Positions 44,270-52,418 of a stretch of 64,000 nt of DNA are shown one piece after another. The stretch is from Actinomycetes bacterium (lineage in GTDB: Bacteria > Actinomycetota > Thermoleophilia > RBG-16-64-13), in contig JAGXFW010000016.1 in NCBI GenBank assembly GCA_024637035.1, positions 248,001 through 312,000 on the forward strand. Reading direction: 5' to 3'. The notes below the pieces were generated by a model, which worked only from the letters and a program-made list of their open reading frames with translations, was not told where the DNA came from and made no database searches. Numbering within the stretch: position 1 is the first letter of the stretch; each line of letters begins with the position of its first letter. The translations under genes and the position numbers were made by a program.

Positions 44270-44319
44270 AGGGCGGCCGACTACCAAGCGGGGGTCGGCG
44301 GTAGTCGCCCTGGGCCGGA

Positions 44320-45348
44320 CTACTGGCCCACGTACCGCGCGTACAGAACCCGAGCGACCGAGACGTCGTCGGTTCCTTTGATGATGGCTCGCCCGTCCGG
44401 GAACACTGTGATGGTCTTGCCCTCCACGTCGACCTCCACCAAGAAGGGGTTCGCCCGCACCTCTCCCACCGCCTCCAGGCGAGAGCGCAGTTCTTCGAGG
44501 TGCACCGACGCTCCAGTCCGCGGCACGATCTGCACCGCGTCACGCCCGCACAGGGACACGGCCGTCTCTTCCTCCCGAGCAGCCAAGAACGGGAACAGAC
44601 CACGGCCGCAGGCCGGGCAGTCCGGGTCACGAGCGACATCGATCGACTCGAACACCAGGCTCCGAAGGTCGATGGTCAGCAGCCCGCGGTTCCGCGTCTC
44701 GGGCTCCACGACCAGTTTCAACACCTCGTTGGCTTCGAGACTCCCCACCACTCCCACTGCCGTGCCCAACACTCCGACGGTGTCACATGTGGGCGTCGAG
44801 CCCGGAGAGGGCATCTCGGGGAACACGCAACGAAGGCACGGCCCCTTCCCGGGGACGAAGGTCATCGTCATCCCGCTCGACATGTTCACGCCGCCATAGA
44901 CCCACGGCAGCTCCCGGCTCACCGAGAGGTCGTTCACGAGGAACCGCGTGGAGAAGTTGTCGGTGCCGTCCACCAGGATGTCGAGGCCGTCCGCGAAGCC
45001 CACGATGGAGAAGGAGTCTACGTTGCCAACGACCGGCTCCACGGTCACCTCACTGTTGGCGGCACGCAGATGACGGGCCGCCGCGACGGCCTTCGGAAGA
45101 CGCTCGGCGACGTCGGCCTCGGTGTAGAGCATCTGCCGCTGAAGGTTGTTGAGTTCCAGGAAGTCGCGGTCGATGATGCGCAAGTACCCGACCCCCGCGC
45201 GCACGAGCTGGCCCGCGATCACCGAGCCCAGCGCGCCGCACCCCACCAGTCCTACGCGCGCGGCGGCAAGCCGGCGCTGCCCCTCCTCGCCGAACCCCTC
45301 CACCAGCATCTGCCGGTGGTAGCGAGAGTCCCGTGCCTCGGTCATCAT
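44320..45348 (-). CDS. MoeB/ThiF/HesA-family adenylyltransferase (E1-like)
   Basis: E1-like enzymes adenylate the C-terminus of small sulfur-carrier proteins (MoaD, ThiS, CysO) for sulfur transfer. The 342-residue protein has RYHRQMLVEGFGEEGQRRL, the nucleotide-binding GLVGCGALGSVIA (about 34-46), DRDFLELNNLQRQ with the arginine finger, and TDNFSTRF. Zinc ligands are CLRC and CPAC; Cys in PTCDTVGVLG is the likely thioester residue. The last 80 residues form an extra small domain with a ubiquitin-like strand pattern, possibly a fused sulfur carrier, though it lacks a terminal Gly-Gly. The exact pathway cannot be assigned; it is next to cysteine genes. Overlaps the upstream gene by one base. 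Confidence 0.85.
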   Translation of the reverse strand: MMTEARDSRYHRQMLVEGFGEEGQRRLAAARVGLVGCGALGSVIAGQLVRAGVGYLRIIDRDFLELNNLQRQMLYTEADVAERLPKAVAAARHLRAANSEVTVEPVVGNVDSFSIVGFADGLDILVDGTDNFSTRFLVNDLSVSRELPWVYGGVNMSSGMTMTFVPGKGPCLRCVFPEMPSPGSTPTCDTVGVLGTAVGVVGSLEANEVLKLVVEPETRNRGLLTIDLRSLVFESIDVARDPDCPACGRGLFPFLAAREEETAVSLCGRDAVQIVPRTGASVHLEELRSRLEAVGEVRANPFLVEVDVEGKTITVFPDGRAIIKGTDDVSVARVLYARYVGQ

Positions 45349-46535
45349 CAGCCGCCCGGTCCGGGGAGGTTGTTCACGTCGAGGTCCTTCCCTACGATCA
45401 CCACGATCCTCCCCGAGGGCAGTGCTCCTTGCTTGACCACCGTCCCCTTGCCCAACGCACCACGTAGGTGATCGGCTTCGGCCGCCGCATCGCCGGCCGC
45501 GAAGATCTGGGTCAGTTCCACGTCAGGGAACCCTTCGGCGTTCCTGGGTGCCAGCAGCGTGTAGCCGAGTGGCTCGATCGCATCGGATACCTTCTGAGCC
45601 GCGCCGACCACTCCCGACCCGTTCTGCACCTCCACCGTGATGTCGGATTCTCGCGGTTCACCGCCCAACAGAGTCTGAATAGCGGTCATGTCCGGCTCGT
45701 AGTAGGCGAAACCCGTGCCCTCGACGGGTCGACCCGGGATGCCCACGGTCACCTGTGAGCCGGCGGAAAGAGCCCTGAGCGTGACGCGGAATGCCTCGGC
45801 CTGGCCGGTGAGGCTCATCCGGTCGATCGCATCGGATCCCTTCGTGGTGGCCGATGCACCCGCCAGCGAGGCTACGGTCTCAGCCACCACCGCGGCTACG
45901 TCTCCGTCGTCGGCGGCCAGTATGTCGACGCCGGGGAGATTCAGCCCGGCGTCTGCGACCGCGTCGGTCAGCTGCGCCCATCCGATCGAGGCGCGCGCTG
46001 TCGGGCGCGCGCCGAGTACCCCTTCCACGCCAGCGGCCGCTTCGCCGAAGAGGGCACCTTCCTCGCCGCCTGCGGCCAGGAGCGAATCGAGCGGCTCGAA
46101 GCCTGCTGGGGCGCGCACCAGAGTCTGCCCGGGCATGCCTACGATCATCGAGGGGGTGCGCTCCGCCGCCAAGAGCACCACCACGGCGACCTTGTCGTCC
46201 TGCAACACCTCCAGAAGCACCACCTGCACCGGCAGAGGAGCGGTGGAGGAGGTGGTTGCGTCTCCGCCCCTCCCGAAGCTCAGCAAGGAGTCTTCCGCCG
46301 CGATGCGCCCGACCCCCCAATAGGTGACCACCACCAAGGCGCAGAGCGTCAGGAACACGACGACCCGGCGCATTCGAAGCCGCCTTCGGCGGGAGCGCTC
46401 GTAGGCCCTCCGACGCTGCCGGACCCCAGACGCGCGTGAGCGGTCGGAGCGACCAGAGCGACTGGAGCGGCTCGAACGCACCCGTTCTTCAGACCGCGTG
46501 GACCGCCTCCTCCCCTGTGGAGCGTCGTCGGTCAT
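45348..46535 (-). CDS. Membrane protein with degenerate LCP-like region and LytR_C domain
   Basis: The 395-residue protein has an Arg/Ser-rich cytoplasmic tail (1-53), one membrane helix (about 55-73) and a large extracellular part. Residues about 100-290 follow the order of elements in LytR-CpsA-Psr (LCP) proteins (MIVGMPGQTLV, LAAGGEEGALFGEA, then a SIGWAQLTDAVADAG stretch), but the catalytic Arg/Asp signature that binds the polyprenyl phosphate is missing. Residues about 305-390 are a LytR_C domain (ITVEVQNGSGVVGAA). LCP enzymes attach polymers to the wall; this one may be non-catalytic. The LytR_C call is firm, the LCP-like part is inference. It overlaps nadD (ATGA) upstream. Confidence 0.72.
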   Translation of the reverse strand: MTDDAPQGRRRSTRSEERVRSSRSSRSGRSDRSRASGVRQRRRAYERSRRRRLRMRRVVVFLTLCALVVVTYWGVGRIAAEDSLLSFGRGGDATTSSTAPLPVQVVLLEVLQDDKVAVVVLLAAERTPSMIVGMPGQTLVRAPAGFEPLDSLLAAGGEEGALFGEAAAGVEGVLGARPTARASIGWAQLTDAVADAGLNLPGVDILAADDGDVAAVVAETVASLAGASATTKGSDAIDRMSLTGQAEAFRVTLRALSAGSQVTVGIPGRPVEGTGFAYYEPDMTAIQTLLGGEPRESDITVEVQNGSGVVGAAQKVSDAIEPLGYTLLAPRNAEGFPDVELTQIFAAGDAAAEADHLRGALGKGTVVKQGALPSGRIVVIVGKDLDVNNLPGPGG

Positions 46536-47206
46536 CCGCTTCCCAGGTCATGACCATTCCGGCCCAACGACGCTTGCAGACCATACGAGTCCGACTTGGC
46601 GATCAGGGCGGCTACTCCCTCGGTCACCAGGTAGCGCACGCTCTTGCCCTGCGCGAGGCGCTCACGGATCATGCTCGACGAGACTGCGAGTGCTGGGATC
46701 TCCATCACGTGCACATTCTCCTTGTGGGCAAGATCTGCGAGCACGCCGGCGAGACGGCCAAGGTCGTAGCCCGGTCGAGTGGCTGCGATCACCTCGCAGA
46801 GACCCAAGAGACGGTCCGGTTCCTTCCAGGTCAGGATGTCGAGAACAGCGTCCGCTCCAGTGATGAAGAAGAGCTCGGCATCCGGACGACACGCGGCGCG
46901 CAGTCTGTCGAGAGTGTCGACCGTGTAATCCACTCCGGCGTCGTCGATCTCGAGCCTGGAGACCCAGAAGCGTGGATTGGTGGCCGTGGCTACGCTGGCC
47001 ATCATGTACCTAGCCTCCGGCGATGCCACCTGACTCGACTTGTGCGGCGGTTGTCCCGTTGGCATGAAGACGATCTCGTCCAACTCGAACTGCAGCAGGG
47101 CTTCTTCGGCCGTGACGAGATGCCCTATGTGGATGGGATCGAACGTTCCGCCCATGATGCCCAGCCTGAGCCCAGATCGTTGCCCCAGGCGTTCTAGCGG
47201 AATCAC
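46532..47206 (-). CDS. nadD: Nicotinate-nucleotide adenylyltransferase
   Basis: NadD adenylates nicotinate mononucleotide in NAD synthesis. The 224-residue protein has the nucleotidyltransferase motif GGTFDPIHIGHL (about 19-30), PTGQPPHK, FITGADAVLDI and the C-terminal SSSMIRERLAQGKSVRYLV. The GTG start at 47206 has GGAGGAG upstream; a longer open frame to 47338 has no site and no homology. No rsfS follows, although nadD and rsfS are often paired; the LCP-like gene takes that place. Confidence 0.95.
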   Translation of the reverse strand: MIPLERLGQRSGLRLGIMGGTFDPIHIGHLVTAEEALLQFELDEIVFMPTGQPPHKSSQVASPEARYMMASVATATNPRFWVSRLEIDDAGVDYTVDTLDRLRAACRPDAELFFITGADAVLDILTWKEPDRLLGLCEVIAATRPGYDLGRLAGVLADLAHKENVHVMEIPALAVSSSMIRERLAQGKSVRYLVTEGVAALIAKSDSYGLQASLGRNGHDLGSG

Positions 47207-47381
47207 AGCACTCCTCCAGATCGAGCCATCACGGCATGTCAGGTCCCTTTGCAGCCACGCTGTTCCGGTCGGGTCGTCGATCACACTCGAGGTCGATACC
47301 TTCGGCGTGTGCCGTCTCATACATCTGCCGGCGCACATGTCCCGAGCCCTTGACGACGAACTCCGTGGAAGTGAGTTCCCG

Positions 47382-48488
47382 CTACTCTACCAGCACGAGG
47401 TAGTCCCGATGGATCGCCTCGGGAGACGCCTGAGGCAACCGTTCCGCGACATCGTGACTGCGCAGACCCTTGACGATCTCGAGTTCGCTGCGGGAGTAGT
47501 TGACGATGCCCTTTGCGACCTCGCCGCCGGCTTCGGTGGTGACCGTGACCGCCTGACCAGCCTCGAAGTCCCCAGTCGTGCCGACGATACCCACGGGAAG
47601 AAGACTGCCCCGGTCACGCAAGGCGCGGGCGGCACCGGCATCCACGATCACCGTGCCGTTGGTGGGCTTGCCATACAGCAGCCAGAGCTTGAACGCACCC
47701 AGACCGAGGTCCCGAGGCGCGAAGCGAGTGCCGACGGGTTCCCCGGCGACACAGGCCTGGAGCACGCCCGGCCGCGTACCGCGGGCGATAACCGTGGTGA
47801 CCCCTCCGCTGGTGGCCACACGGGCCGCGCCGACCTTGCTCCGCATGCCGCCCAACCCCAGCGCGCCCTTTGAGTCCATGCTGACCCGCGCGATGTCACG
47901 GAAGTCGTCCACCTGGGCGATGAACTCGGCCGACGAGTCACGCGCAGGATCTGCCGTGTAGAGGCCATCGGTGTCGGTGAGCAGCACCAGGAGGTCGGCG
48001 CCGGCGAGCAGAGCCACCTGTGCAGCGAGGATGTCGTTGTCGCCGAAGCAGAGTTCGTCCGTGCTGGTGGTGTCGTTCTCATTGATGATCGGCACGACAC
48101 CCAGTTCGAGTAGACGGCGCAGCGTGTTCCTGGCGTTCAGATACTGGGTGCGCGCGGCCACGTCGAACGTGGTGAGGAGCACCTGGGCGGTCACGACCTC
48201 TTCGTGCCCGAACAGCTGACTGTAGGTGTGGTAGAGCCGGCCCTGTCCCACGGCCGCCGTCGCTTGAAGGTCGATGACCTCAGTCGGCCGGCTGGTCATG
48301 CGAAGAGGGCCCATACCCGAAGAGACCGCGCCCGACGACACGAGCAGCATCCTGTGCCCGCGCGAGTGCAGGTCGCAGATCTCAGCAACCAATCCGGCCA
48401 TCGGCCCGAGACGGAACTTGCCGTGTCCGTCGGTGAGCGTGCTCGAGCCGATCTTGGCCACTACGGTCATCTCACGCTGATGGGTCAC
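47382..48488 (-). CDS. proB: Glutamate 5-kinase
   Basis: ProB phosphorylates glutamate in the first step of proline synthesis and is usually inhibited by proline. The 368-residue protein has the kinase domain (KIGSSTLTD, SSGAVSSGM, INENDTTSTDELCFGDND, GLGGMRSKVGAA) and a C-terminal PUA domain (about 280-365) starting NGTVIVDAGAARALRD. The GTG start follows AAGGAG by 6 bases and lies 15 bp after obgE. proA, often the next gene, is absent; 175 bp with no evident gene separate it from nadD. Confidence 0.96.
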   Translation of the reverse strand: MTHQREMTVVAKIGSSTLTDGHGKFRLGPMAGLVAEICDLHSRGHRMLLVSSGAVSSGMGPLRMTSRPTEVIDLQATAAVGQGRLYHTYSQLFGHEEVVTAQVLLTTFDVAARTQYLNARNTLRRLLELGVVPIINENDTTSTDELCFGDNDILAAQVALLAGADLLVLLTDTDGLYTADPARDSSAEFIAQVDDFRDIARVSMDSKGALGLGGMRSKVGAARVATSGGVTTVIARGTRPGVLQACVAGEPVGTRFAPRDLGLGAFKLWLLYGKPTNGTVIVDAGAARALRDRGSLLPVGIVGTTGDFEAGQAVTVTTEAGGEVAKGIVNYSRSELEIVKGLRSHDVAERLPQASPEAIHRDYLVLVE

Positions 48489-48503
48489 CGTCGCTCCTTG
48501 TGG

Positions 48504-49910
48504 CTACTGGTATTCGAACGCGAAGCCGGCGATCTCCACGTCATCCCCGGGCTGCGCGCCCTCGGTGCGGAGGGCCTCGTACACGCCCATGCGCTCGAGG
48601 CGCTCCCCAAGATACCGGACCGCTTGATCGTTATCCAAGTCGAAGCGTCGGACGAGCTTTGCAACGGAGTCTCCCTCGACCACGAACCCATCTTCTTCGC
48701 GGCGCACCGTGAAGTCCGCCTCCTGAAACCCTGTAGGGCGGAACACCACGTGGCCCAGGCCCGCAGGCTCCGCACCACCCACATCGGAGCGCCCAGCACC
48801 AAGGCCGAGCGGAGAGATGCCGGCCTCGCCCGTCGCCTCCAAGAGATATCGCCGCGCCGATACGGCGGCCCCCACGAACGTGAGCAGCGGGGCCAGCCCG
48901 TCACCCGTGGCCGCCGAGACCACCCACACCAAACGGTCGTCGGACACGACTTCGCCGTCGAGTTCCCAGACGAAGCCCGGGTGTCTGACTCTCTTCAAGT
49001 CGCGGACACGCTCGACGAACTCTTGGTGACGCGCCGCCGCGGCCACCGCCGGCAGAAGATCGCTCTTGTTCAGCACCACGATGCGCGGCTTGCCGGCCAG
49101 AGGAGAATCGCCTGCCTCCAATTCCCCCAGGATCACCTCGAAATCCGCGAGCGGCTCCTGCCCATTGTAGCCCCCGATATCCACTACCTGCAGCAGCAGA
49201 TGGCAGCGCTCGAGGTGCGCGAGGAACTCCGCCCCCATGCCGACCCCTTGACTGGCGCCCTCGAGGAGTCCCGGCACGTCCGCTACCGTGAAAGGCTCCT
49301 CCACGCCGGGTGCCTCCACGACGCCCAAGAGAGGCTCGATGGTGGTGAAGGGATAGTCGGCCACTTTGGGTGTGGCGTTGGAGATGCGCCGCAGAAGAGA
49401 TGACTTCCCGGCGTTGGGAAGGCCGGCCAGACCGACATCGGCCATCAACTTCAGTGACAGCTCGATCCACCCATCGTCACCCGCACCGCCCAACTCGCAG
49501 AAACGGGGAGATTGCCGGGAGGATGTGACGAAACGGGCGTTGCCACGCCCGCCCAAGCCACCTTCGGCCAACAGCACCCGCTGACCGGGCACGACAAGGT
49601 CGGCCAGCAACGCGCCGTCGCGGAACACCTGGGTACCGATCGGTACGCTGATCTCGGTAGGTTTGCCGCTCGCCCCGTTCTTGCGCGACCCTTCACCGTG
49701 GCTGCCGGAAGCCGCCTTGAAGTGGATCTTCCGCGAGAAGGGACCAAGATCGCGCAGCTGGGCATCCGCCAACGCCCACACGTCTCCGCCGGGACCGCCG
49801 TCGCCGCCATCGGGGCCACCCCTCGGCACGTGCTTCTCACGGCGGAACGAGGTGCTCCCGTCCCCACCCCGACCAGCCGCTACATGGATCTTCGCGTGAT
49901 CTCTGAACAT
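48504..49910 (-). CDS. obgE: Ribosome-associated GTPase Obg
   Basis: Obg is an essential GTPase in large-subunit assembly and stress control. The 468-residue protein has the glycine-rich Obg fold (1-158; AGRGGDGSTSFRREK, GGPDGGDGGPGGDVW), the G domain (GLPNAGKSSLLRR, DVPGLLEGA, NKSD), and a C-terminal OCT domain (about 385-468), seen in actinobacteria and firmicutes. It follows the L21/L27 genes as in most bacteria, with an 84-bp gap. Confidence 0.97.
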   Translation of the reverse strand: MFRDHAKIHVAAGRGGDGSTSFRREKHVPRGGPDGGDGGPGGDVWALADAQLRDLGPFSRKIHFKAASGSHGEGSRKNGASGKPTEISVPIGTQVFRDGALLADLVVPGQRVLLAEGGLGGRGNARFVTSSRQSPRFCELGGAGDDGWIELSLKLMADVGLAGLPNAGKSSLLRRISNATPKVADYPFTTIEPLLGVVEAPGVEEPFTVADVPGLLEGASQGVGMGAEFLAHLERCHLLLQVVDIGGYNGQEPLADFEVILGELEAGDSPLAGKPRIVVLNKSDLLPAVAAAARHQEFVERVRDLKRVRHPGFVWELDGEVVSDDRLVWVVSAATGDGLAPLLTFVGAAVSARRYLLEATGEAGISPLGLGAGRSDVGGAEPAGLGHVVFRPTGFQEADFTVRREEDGFVVEGDSVAKLVRRFDLDNDQAVRYLGERLERMGVYEALRTEGAQPGDDVEIAGFAFEYQ

Positions 49911-49994
49911 GAGCGGACCATCCGAGGATCGGGCACCACCCGCTCGTCTGCGGGACCTACCAGAGGGTCGACTGCGCGGACCCTACCGCGCGAC

Positions 49995-50246
49995 CTACTG
50001 AGGGACTATGCTGATCGTACGCCCGATCTTCCCCACTGCGAACACCACGCGACCGTTTATCTTCGCGAAGAGAGTGTCGTCGGAGCCGAGACCGACATTC
50101 ACGCCCGGACGGAAACGGGTACCCCGCTGCCTCACCAGGATCGAACCCGCCGTGACGATCTGGCCACCGAAGGCCTTCACTCCAAGACGCTGTGCATTCG
50201 AATCGCGGCCGTTCCTTGAACTACCGCCACCCTTCTTATGAGCCAT
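49995..50246 (-). CDS. rpmA: 50S ribosomal protein L27
   Basis: L27 lies near the peptidyl transferase centre of the large subunit. The 83-residue protein shows [22 protein letters not shown], the conserved N-terminus, without the cleavable extension of firmicutes. GRRGTR-type residues ([10 protein letters not shown]) and [13 protein letters not shown] complete the family pattern. It follows rplU by 14 bp. Confidence 0.98.
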   Translation of the reverse strand: MAHKKGGGSSRNGRDSNAQRLGVKAFGGQIVTAGSILVRQRGTRFRPGVNVGLGSDDTLFAKINGRVVFAVGKIGRTISIVPQ

Positions 50247-50260
50247 GCTCCGACCCCTTC

Positions 50261-50560
50261 CTAACCTATTTTCTCAATCGACAGGCGCGTGAGCGCACTG
50301 CGGAACCCGTTCTTACGCTTGAAGCCCCGCTTGGGCTTGAACTTGAACACGATGAGCTTCGGGCCTCGCAGGTGCTCGACCACGGTCGCGGTGACCCCGG
50401 CCGGCGATTCCCCACCCAGCTTCGTGCCATCGTCCCCGGACACCAGCACGGTCTCGAGCTCGATCGTAGCGCCTTCCTCGGCGGCGAGGCGGTCCACCAC
50501 CAGTTCCCGACCGACTTCGGCCCGGTACTGCTTCCCGCCTATATCAACGATGGCAAACAT
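50261..50560 (-). CDS. rplU: 50S ribosomal protein L21
   Basis: L21 binds 23S rRNA and is encoded upstream of L27. The 99-residue protein starts [17 protein letters not shown] and ends with the basic [15 protein letters not shown] region. The ATG at 50560 follows TAGGAG; a longer open frame to 50710 overlaps rng and is rejected. Confidence 0.98.
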   Translation of the reverse strand: MFAIVDIGGKQYRAEVGRELVVDRLAAEEGATIELETVLVSGDDGTKLGGESPAGVTATVVEHLRGPKLIVFKFKPKRGFKRKNGFRSALTRLSIEKIG

Positions 50561-50627
50561 CCGATCTCCTAAGACTGTTAGACGATCAACCGGCGACCCT
50601 CGGACAGCAGAGTGCCGCGAACGAGGT

Positions 50628-50636
50628 AGTATAGCA
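50628..50636 (-). promoter_or_regulatory. Extended -10 promoter upstream of rplU
   Basis: TGCTATACT (50636-50628) is an extended -10 element in the 121-bp gap between rng and rplU. The -35 (TGGTCG) is weak, as is common with extended -10 promoters. It would drive rplU-rpmA-obgE separately from rng. Confidence 0.5.
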
Positions 50637-50681
50637 AGGCCCCGAGACGGCGACCACCGAAGCGCGAACTGGTGCGCCGAT

Positions 50682-52349
50682 TCAATTCTTGGCCAGGCGC
50701 CCGTACGCACAGTAGCGGGTGGCCTCTTCGATCAGAACGCTCGTCTTCCGGCCCACCACTTCGGCCGCTCCGGTGACACATACCGGATATCCATCCACCC
50801 GGGCGACACCGTCACGGTGATTGTAGACGTGTTCCTCAGCTATCGTGAGCTCGAGGATCTGACCGGCCACCACCGGGAGCGAGACCCTTTCGATCACCTC
50901 GCGCGAGCCCTCCGCGCTCACACGCGTCTCGTCGTCGGCGAGGTGAGTCACACCTTCGAGGCTGAACAACTTACCCGTCTGCTTCTCGAGTTCCCGAACG
51001 CGCGACCCGTCCCCTTTCAGCAAGACCCCGGCGACCTTGGGGTTCACTTCCACCAGGAAGGCCTCCGCCGAAGCGGATTCGGCCAGCCGGCGGAGACGTC
51101 GCTCCACGGAGATGGCTAGGGTCTCACCCCCCGGGACGACGCCGTCACCCCGGCACGTGGGGCACTGTTCGGTCATGACTCCGCGAAGACCGTCTGTGAC
51201 GTTCTGTCGGGTCATCTCGACCAGGCCCAACGGCGAAAGCTCCACCACGTACGTCTTCGTTCTGTCCTTCGAAAGCTCCGCTTCGAGCTCTCCGAGCACC
51301 TGCTCGCGGCTGTCGCGAGTAGAGAGATCGATGAAGTCGATGACGATGATGCCGCCGATATCGCGCACCCGCAGTTGGCGCACAACCTCTCGGCACGCCT
51401 CCAAGTTCGTGCGCAGGATGGTGTCCTCCAGGTACTTCTTGCCGACATAGCGGCCGGTGTTGACGTCGATCACCGTCAACGCTTCGGCCTTGTCTATGAC
51501 GAGGTAGCCTCCCGAGGGCAGATCCACCCGCCGCCGTAGCGCGGCTTCTATCTCGACGTCGATGCCGTGCGTCTCAAAGAGGGGCGTGCGGCCTCGATAG
51601 AGCTCCACCCGATCGGCCAACTCGGGGGTGGTGGCCTGAAGGAAGCTCAGGATCCGCCGATGCGTGTCTTCATCGTCGACGATGATCTGGCTGAAGCTCT
51701 CGGTGAACATGTCGCGCACGACCCGCACCGGCAGTTCTGCCTCGGAGTAGACGCTCGCCGGGGCCTTCGCCGTCTCCAGGCGGCGCTCCACCGTCGACCA
51801 CAACTTGGTGAGGAACTTGAGATCGCGTGCGACCGACTTGTCGCTGGCGCCCTCGGCGGCGGTGCGGATGATCACCCCCGCATCCGCAGGCTTGAGCTCC
51901 TGGCAGACCGTACGCAGGCGCTGGCGTTCGTTGTCTGGGAGCTTGCGCGAGACCCCACATGTGGTACCGCCCGGCAGGTAGACCATGTAGCGACCGGCCA
52001 GACTGAGCTGCGTGGTGAGTCGGGCGCCCTTCGTACCCATGGGGTCTTTGAGCACCTGCACCGTGATCTCCTGTCCAGCGTGCAAGAGCTGGGTTATCTT
52101 CCGCGAGCCGGAGTCTGCATCGTCCGGCACCTGCACTTCGTCGACGTACAGGAACCCGTTCTTCCCCAAGCCGATGTCGACGAAGGCGGCGTCCATGCCG
52201 GCGAGGACGTTCTCCACCCTGCCCCGGTAGATGTCCCCCACCATGGACCGCCGTGCACGTCGTTCCGTGTAGAGTTCAGCAAGCTTGCTGTTCTCCAGGA
52301 ACGCGACCCGATTCTCTCGTGGGTCGCACGAGATGACCAACTGCTTCAC
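50682..52349 (-). CDS. rng: Ribonuclease G/E
   Basis: RNase E/G endonucleases process rRNA and start mRNA decay. The 555-residue protein has the S1 domain (about 35-125; GDIYRGRVENVLAGMDAAFVDIG), the RNase H-like and DNase I-like catalytic regions (GGYLVIDKAEALTVIDVNTG; IGGIIVIDFIDL with metal-binding Asp), and the zinc-link CPTC. It lacks a long C-terminal scaffold, so RNase G length is closer. The GTG start follows GGTGAGA. Gene order rng-rplU-rpmA is common in actinobacteria. Confidence 0.95.
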   Translation of the reverse strand: MKQLVISCDPRENRVAFLENSKLAELYTERRARRSMVGDIYRGRVENVLAGMDAAFVDIGLGKNGFLYVDEVQVPDDADSGSRKITQLLHAGQEITVQVLKDPMGTKGARLTTQLSLAGRYMVYLPGGTTCGVSRKLPDNERQRLRTVCQELKPADAGVIIRTAAEGASDKSVARDLKFLTKLWSTVERRLETAKAPASVYSEAELPVRVVRDMFTESFSQIIVDDEDTHRRILSFLQATTPELADRVELYRGRTPLFETHGIDVEIEAALRRRVDLPSGGYLVIDKAEALTVIDVNTGRYVGKKYLEDTILRTNLEACREVVRQLRVRDIGGIIVIDFIDLSTRDSREQVLGELEAELSKDRTKTYVVELSPLGLVEMTRQNVTDGLRGVMTEQCPTCRGDGVVPGGETLAISVERRLRRLAESASAEAFLVEVNPKVAGVLLKGDGSRVRELEKQTGKLFSLEGVTHLADDETRVSAEGSREVIERVSLPVVAGQILELTIAEEHVYNHRDGVARVDGYPVCVTGAAEVVGRKTSVLIEEATRYCAYGRLAKN

Positions 52350-52418
52350 ATCTCACCGATACCTTTCAGACGCCGTACGCTACCCCGGTTCCTCCGGGGC
52401 GCGAAGAGCCACTCGGCC

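Noticed and set aside
50561-50710. N-terminal extension of L21
   Set aside because: L21 proteins start at the MFAIV motif, and the extension would overlap rng.
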